A DNA stretch of 64,000 nucleotides from Stutzerimonas stutzeri (GTDB lineage Bacteria > Pseudomonadota > Gammaproteobacteria > Pseudomonadales > Pseudomonadaceae), in the NCBI RefSeq assembly GCF_002890895.1, contig NZ_POUL01000003.1:478830-542829 (forward strand), read 5' to 3'. The notes beneath the pieces are model-generated. The model was not told the DNA's origin. It saw only the letters and a program-made list of their open reading frames with translations, and searched no databases. A program made the translations under genes and the position numbers. Below are positions 59,726 through 64,000 of this stretch, piece after piece (the first letter of the stretch is position 1; every line of letters begins with the position of its first letter).

Positions 59726-60418
59726 ATGACCTTCGGCCGTTTCTTCCTGTTGCTGCTCGTCGCGCTGGCTGGGTTCGCCTACGCCGTCTGGCGTGGGCAT
59801 GTCGACGTCCCGGCGAAGTGGAACCCCTGGGCGCCACTGGATATCCGCGAGACGCCGAACCTGCTGACCTCGTTCAAACTGCAGCGGTTACAGCAGGATC
59901 GTGCACTGTGCGAGCAGGCATTGAAGACTTCCGATCTGAACTATGTAGCCGTGCCTGACAGCACGCCGCAGTCTGGCTGTCCGGTGGACAATGCGGTACG
60001 TGTCAGTGGTTCGGCGGTTCGGTTCAACAATGCATTTTTAGCCACCTGCCCACTGGCTGCGGCCTATGCACTGTTCGAAAGGCATGGAATGCAGCCTGCC
60101 GCACAGCGGGTATTCGGCCAGCCTGTGGTTCGGGTCGATCATTTCGGCAGCTTCGCCTGCCGCAATATCGCGCGAAGCAACAGGCGAAGCCAGCACGCTT
60201 CGGCAAACGCGCTGGACCTGGCCGGCTTCAGGCTGGAGGACGGCACACGCATTACCGTAGCGCGTGACTGGAAGGGCGATGACGACAAAGCGCGCTTCCT
60301 ACGCGAAGTAAAGGCAGCCGCCTGCAATGTTTTCAAGATCACCCTGAGCCCTGAGTACAACGCGGCCCATCACAATCATTTCCATGTGGATATGGGCGGT
60401 TTCGGCATGTGCCGCTGA
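59726..60418 (+). CDS. Extensin-like C-terminal domain protein
   Basis: 230 residues with an N-terminal signal anchor (about 5-22). The Extensin-like_C domain (about 60-230) contains HASANALDLAGF and HHNHFHVDMG, the metal-ligand pattern of the LAS/M15 peptidase fold, so a periplasmic peptidoglycan peptidase is plausible. Six cysteines (about 57, 75, 105, 143, 201, 229) suggest disulfides. Between DUF72 and rsmJ, same strand. Activity is inference. Confidence 0.8.
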   Translation: MTFGRFFLLLLVALAGFAYAVWRGHVDVPAKWNPWAPLDIRETPNLLTSFKLQRLQQDRALCEQALKTSDLNYVAVPDSTPQSGCPVDNAVRVSGSAVRFNNAFLATCPLAAAYALFERHGMQPAAQRVFGQPVVRVDHFGSFACRNIARSNRRSQHASANALDLAGFRLEDGTRITVARDWKGDDDKARFLREVKAAACNVFKITLSPEYNAAHHNHFHVDMGGFGMCR

Positions 60419-60476
60419 GGCATCCGGGCGTTGCCTCTGGCAGAATGCGGCGTTTTTCCGACCCTGAGTTTCCCCT

Positions 60477-61259
60477 ATGACCGCCTCATGCCCGTTGGTC
60501 CGTATCGAAGCCCTCGCACCGCAATTTGCGGAGCTGGTCGGTGCCTGGGCGTCACGGCTGGGGTTGCCGATGCAAGCGGACGAGGCGGAGTTCGCCCTGC
60601 AGCTCGGGGAGGCCGGCCTGCAGCTGCAGCTGCTCGGCCCGCACGCGCCAGGGCCGGTGCTGGTGGATTTCGTCGAAGGCGGCGCTGCGCATCGTCGTCA
60701 GTTCGGCGGTGGCAGCGGGCAAATGATCGCCAAGGCGGTAGGTATCCAACCCGGCATCCGTCCCCGTGTGCTCGACGCCACGGCGGGCCTCGGCCGAGAT
60801 GCTTTCGTGCTGGCCACGCTGGGCTGCGAAATGGTGATGTTCGAGCGTCAGCCATTGATTGCCGCACTGCTGGAGGATGGTTTGCGACGTGGTTTTGAGG
60901 ATGCTGAGGTGCGCGCTATCGTCGATCGTATGCGTCTACAGCAGGGCAATGCCATCGAGCTGATGGGCCAGTGGCAGGGCGAACCGCCGCAGGTCATCTA
61001 TCTTGATCCGATGTTTCCGCACCGGGAAAAAAGCGCATTGGTGAAAAAGGAAATGCGCCTGTTCCGGCCCTTTGTTGGCGACGATCTGGACGCTGGCGCC
61101 TTGCTCGAACAGGCTTTGGCGCTGGCCAGCCACCGGGTAGTGGTGAAGCGGCCACGCAAAGCGCCGACCATCGACGGACCCAAGCCGGGCTACAGCCTCG
61201 AGGGCAAGTCCAGCCGTTACGACATCTACCCGAAGAAGAAATTGTCAGCTGACAGCTGA
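60477..61259 (+). CDS. rsmJ: 16S rRNA m2G1516 methyltransferase
   Basis: Methylates N2 of G1516 in the small ribosomal subunit. 260 residues of the UPF0341/DUF548 family. The SAM-binding motif is [16 protein letters not shown] (about 99-114), and the catalytic region is [22 protein letters not shown] (about 174-195). The C-terminus [10 protein letters not shown] and RYDIYPKKK is conserved. The closest in-frame ATG at 60477 is right at the conserved length. Confidence 0.93.
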   Translation: MTASCPLVRIEALAPQFAELVGAWASRLGLPMQADEAEFALQLGEAGLQLQLLGPHAPGPVLVDFVEGGAAHRRQFGGGSGQMIAKAVGIQPGIRPRVLDATAGLGRDAFVLATLGCEMVMFERQPLIAALLEDGLRRGFEDAEVRAIVDRMRLQQGNAIELMGQWQGEPPQVIYLDPMFPHREKSALVKKEMRLFRPFVGDDLDAGALLEQALALASHRVVVKRPRKAPTIDGPKPGYSLEGKSSRYDIYPKKKLSADS

Positions 61260-61415
61260 TTCGATTTCTCGATATCACACCGCCCGAACCGGGCGATTGA
61301 CCACAAGCGAAACGCGGATTTCTTGGTCTTGCTTATTCTGCCCAATAGTGGCATTCCTAGATCAGGCCGTTTGTGGCTGAACGGTGGTTACCTGATCGCG
61401 TAGAAGGAAGAGCAT

Positions 61416-61835
61416 ATGCAGATCCAAGTTCATAGCGATAACCACATCGAAGGCAGCGCCCGTCTCGTTGAGTGGGTCAGTGGCAGTGTTGCCGACAAGC
61501 TGGATCGATTCGACGACGAAGTCACCCGCGTCGTGGTGCACCTGAACGACGAGAACGGCGTTAAGGCTGGCGCGCAGGACAAGCGCTGCCAGATCGAGGC
61601 TCGACCCAAAGGCCTGCAACCGGTATCGGTCACGCACAAGGCGGCCTCGCTGGAGCTGGCGGTCGATGGCGCCATCGACAAGCTCAACAATGCGTTGAAT
61701 CATCAATTCGGCAAGCTGCGCAGCAAGCGTGCCTCAGCCCCGACGCCTCTCGAAGGCGAGACCCTGGAAGTCGAAGGCCGTGACGCCTTGCTTGAAGAAG
61801 ATTTTCTTGCCGACGAGCAACTGCGCAGCTCCTGA
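61416..61835 (+). CDS. Ribosome hibernation-promoting factor (HPF/RaiA family)
   Basis: 139 residues. The N-terminal beta-alpha-beta-beta-beta-alpha domain (about 1-100) starts MQIQVHSDNHIEGSARLVEWV and carries CQIEARPKGLQPVSV and the basic LRSKRAS. A short acidic C-terminus (about 112-139) replaces the dimerising domain of long HPF. It binds the 30S A/P region and shields ribosomes in stationary phase. It is distinct from the hpf gene near rpoN, which lies elsewhere in Pseudomonas. AAGGAAG precedes the ATG. Confidence 0.85.
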   Translation: MQIQVHSDNHIEGSARLVEWVSGSVADKLDRFDDEVTRVVVHLNDENGVKAGAQDKRCQIEARPKGLQPVSVTHKAASLELAVDGAIDKLNNALNHQFGKLRSKRASAPTPLEGETLEVEGRDALLEEDFLADEQLRSS

Positions 61836-62110
61836 CTTCTGACGTCCTCTCGCCCCTGGCAGGCTTCACCCGCGAAGCCTGCCGCCCGCTAAATACCTTC
61901 CATAGCCCGTTCTCGCACGGCCGCATCGATCCGATGACCGGCCCTGCGAGCATTTGTGCCTGTGCTATACACAATGGAGGAGCAGCACTGGATGCCGAGC
62001 CATTGCGCGCTCGAGATTCTGCGCAATTCAACGGAGACGAAGGGGGATTACCAGGGCACGTAGGCGAGCTCCAGCGGCCAACCCGTGCCACCAGCAGGCG
62101 AGGTGACACC

Positions 62111-62371
62111 ATGACCATGATGCAGTGTGAATACCGTGACCACGTCATTACCGCAGAGGTAATGGAACATCCAGGCACGCCGACCCCCTGGGCCGGTGGA
62201 TGCCGTATCAGCAATCCCCAGGGGCAGACCACCCGACGCATGGCGCTTCCGGTTGGGCACGCCTTCATGGCGGAGCTCGAACAGGCACAGCGGGCATCCA
62301 TCGCCCATGGCAAGTGGCTGGTCGATCAATGCCTCGATCAGGGACGGCAGCTGTTCGACAAGGCCGCTTGA
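62111..62371 (+). CDS. Small conserved protein, unknown
   Basis: 86 residues. I chose the ATG at 62111 for the GAGG nine bases upstream; a longer frame to 61934 is not protein-like. No motif beyond a possible metal-binding C6/H10 region and a helical C-terminal half. It is followed by a terminator. Function unknown. Confidence 0.6.
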   Translation: MTMMQCEYRDHVITAEVMEHPGTPTPWAGGCRISNPQGQTTRRMALPVGHAFMAELEQAQRASIAHGKWLVDQCLDQGRQLFDKAA

Positions 62372-62386
62372 CCCTTTCCAACCTGT

Positions 62387-62416
62387 CGCAGCCCCAGGGC
62401 TGCGGCGGGTTTTTTG
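62387..62416 (+). terminator. Intrinsic terminator
   Basis: An 8-bp stem (CGCAGCCC with GGGCTGCG) followed by GCGGG and a T6 run, 15 bases after the stop. Confidence 0.75.
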
Positions 62417-62558
62417 TTTCCGCTTGATACGTAAAACGAACAGGCCTTGGACCCGAGCCCGATTCCGGTTGAACTGTGCAGCGCTCCACCGCCTCTATCT
62501 AGAAGAGGATTGCCGCGAGGCGGTCCAGACTTCCTGCATAGCCTGACGGAGCCCGTTC

Positions 62559-62804
62559 ATGGAATTACCTAACAAAGACCTCGGTACACTTTTCGAACAA
62601 CTCGGCCTGCCTTCGGACCCGGCCAGTATTGACGCCTTCATCGCCAGCCACCGCCCGATCCCGAACCATATGAAGGTTTCCGAAGCGCCGTTCTGGAGCG
62701 AAGCCCAAGGCTCGTTTCTCAAGGAGCAGCTGATGGACGACGCCGAATGGGCGCCGGTGGTCGATGAGCTCAATGTGCGCCTGCACGAGCAGGGCGACGA
62801 ATAG
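62559..62804 (+). CDS. DUF2789 protein
   Basis: 81 residues matching DUF2789: LGTLFEQLGLPSDPASIDAFIASH and FWSEAQGSFLKEQLMDDAEWAPVVDELN are typical. Small, acidic, helical and cytosolic. No function known. A single gene, with a weak ribosome-binding site (ACGGAGC). Confidence 0.82.
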   Translation: MELPNKDLGTLFEQLGLPSDPASIDAFIASHRPIPNHMKVSEAPFWSEAQGSFLKEQLMDDAEWAPVVDELNVRLHEQGDE

Positions 62805-62966
62805 CGCTGAGCATGGTGAGCGGCTCCGCCTGGTCAGTCGCGCCAGGTGGACCCCTTGTCAGCGCGCTCCCGCGCGTGAGACGCATCGTCCGGTATGCCC
62901 AACGCCACCAATTCTCTAGAATCCGCCTTCCGCGCGGCAGCCGCGCACTCGCTTCACAGGACGGTC

Positions 62967-63779
62967 ATGACTTCCGAGCAATTCCTCGATATCGACGCGC
63001 GCTATGCCAGCGCCAAATCCCTTGCCCTCGAGGCCGCGCAGCTGGGCATGGACTTCTATCGCAAGCGTGAGGCACTGACCGTCGAACACAAGGGCGACGA
63101 TCTGCAGGACGTGGTCAGCATTGCCGACAAGCAGATCGAAGTCTTTATCCGTGAGCGCTTGACTCAGCTCTTCCCTGAGGACGGCTTCCTCGGGGAAGAA
63201 AGTGGCTCGGCTGATCTGGGCGCACGCTGCGTCTGGGTCATCGACCCGATCGATGGCACCGCCTGCTTCGTCAATGGCCTGCACAACTGGTGCGTGTCGA
63301 TCGGCTTGCTGATCGACGGCGAGCCGCACCTGGGCGCAATCGCCGACCCCAACCACAACGAGCTGTTTCATGGTTGTCTGGGTAGAGGTGCATTCGTCAA
63401 TGACACGCCGTTGAAGGTCAGCACGGCAACACACGTCGGGCAAGGCGTGACCGCCACCGGCACGTTTCATCCGCGTGGTAAAGAACACTTCATTCCATTC
63501 ATGGAAAAGCTGCTGGCCGAAGGTGGCATGTTCTTCCGAAACGGCTCAGGCGCACTGATGACCGCCTACGTGGCGGCCGGAAGACTGCTCGGCTACTACG
63601 AAACGGAGCTGAAAAGTTGGGACTGCATGGCCGGGCTGGTGCTGGTGAAAGAGGCGGGCGGTCATGTCAACGACTTCTTCCGCAATGATGGGTTGCTGCT
63701 CGGCAATCCTTATCTTGTCGCCTGTCCAGGTGTGTATCCGCAGCTGGCCGAGATGATCGGGCCGTCACTGGACGATTGA
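62967..63779 (+). CDS. Inositol monophosphatase family protein
   Basis: Mg-dependent sugar-phosphatase of 270 residues. The start at 62967 has AGGA nine bases upstream; the ATG at 62895 adds 24 residues that look non-coding. Metal ligands are in EESGS (Glu71 area), WVIDPIDGTACF (two Asp) and SWDCMAGL. The DGTxNF of classic IMPases reads DGTACF here. It is not the housekeeping suhB. Substrate unknown; related enzymes act on histidinol-phosphate or sugar phosphates. Confidence 0.87.
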   Translation: MTSEQFLDIDARYASAKSLALEAAQLGMDFYRKREALTVEHKGDDLQDVVSIADKQIEVFIRERLTQLFPEDGFLGEESGSADLGARCVWVIDPIDGTACFVNGLHNWCVSIGLLIDGEPHLGAIADPNHNELFHGCLGRGAFVNDTPLKVSTATHVGQGVTATGTFHPRGKEHFIPFMEKLLAEGGMFFRNGSGALMTAYVAAGRLLGYYETELKSWDCMAGLVLVKEAGGHVNDFFRNDGLLLGNPYLVACPGVYPQLAEMIGPSLDD

Positions 63780-63860
63780 ACGGTGGCACTAGCTAATTTC
63801 GGCTAGCCAGTGTGGATCCTGGGTTCGCACGAACAACCGGTGGATCGAGGCGCCTCAGCA

Positions 63861-63887
63861 GGTTCGCGAGCAAGCTCGCTCCTTGTA
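63861..63887. repeat. REP-like palindrome
   Basis: The sequence GGTTCGCGAGCAAGCTCGCT followed by CCTTGTA forms a GCGAGC/GCTCGC hairpin typical of Pseudomonas REP elements. Another GAGCTCGCTCC occurs at about 63952-63962, possibly a degenerate partner. A single good copy is seen in this window. Confidence 0.65.
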
Positions 63888-64000
63888 TCTCGACTGCTGC
63901 CTCATTGTGGGCAATAGTCCCCGACTGATCATCGGGGGAAGGTCAGGAAGCCGAGCTCGCTCCAAGGCCTCGAGCCTGTAACGTAGATAGTGCTCCAGCC

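Overview
The window is GC-rich, densely coded proteobacterial chromosome. Gene content and order (leuA next to a copper TonB receptor, xseA/guaB/guaA, cumA-tadA, argF, grxD, bfrB/bfd, prfB-lysS, ppc-adk-tsaB, rsmJ) point to Pseudomonas in the broad sense, most likely the P. stutzeri (Stutzerimonas) group. The species-group call is inference from remembered synteny. I see no tRNA, rRNA, CRISPR array, insertion sequence or prophage.

Bases 1-11.8 kb: endonuclease I (cut by the window edge), an EamA exporter, a zinc alcohol dehydrogenase and leuA on the minus strand. A His-rich DUF2946 protein and an OprC-type copper receptor follow on the plus strand. Then comes a minus-strand run xseA - M23 peptidase - isochorismatase-like hydrolase - YbdG-type MscS channel. 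Bases 11.8-24.7 kb: a zinc-ribbon protein of unknown function, guaBA with a clear sigma-70 promoter, a membrane diguanylate cyclase, a DUF1206 protein, cumA-tadA, an argF-ABC ATPase pair, grxD, bfrB, bfd with a Fur-box-like site, and yaeQ. Bases 24.8-38.3 kb: pxpCBA (5-oxoproline use), recJ, a stand-alone molybdopterin oxidoreductase, an Old Yellow Enzyme, a DUF533 protein, prfB with its programmed +1 frameshift, a repeat patch, lysS, and a DUF1704/QEGLA protein with an HExxxH motif.

Bases 38.3-51.3 kb form the accessory and most interesting segment. A TRAP carboxylate transporter (dctPQM-like) is divergent from a tightly packed operon: a 28-codon small ORF, a hot-dog thioesterase, an ACAD11-like acyl-CoA dehydrogenase, an SDR, an APH-fold phosphotransferase, a SurE paralog, an acyl-CoA ligase, a class II aldolase/adducin protein and a GhrA-like reductase. 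A second acyl-CoA ligase converges on it. The kinase + ACAD + SDR + CoA-ligase core matches the logic of the Pseudomonas levulinate (lva) pathway and of mammalian ACAD10/11. In those systems a 4-hydroxyacyl-CoA is phosphorylated, then the phosphate is eliminated. The SurE phosphatase, the aldolase/GhrA tail and the TRAP importer are additions that suggest a variant pathway for another hydroxy or keto acid.

Bases 51.5-64 kb return to core genome: a small membrane protein, two DUF4398-type lipoproteins (one with an OmpA domain), ppc, adk, tsaB, a DUF72 protein, an extensin-like protein, rsmJ, a ribosome hibernation factor, two small conserved proteins and an inositol-monophosphatase-family enzyme. 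A REP-like palindrome lies near the right edge.
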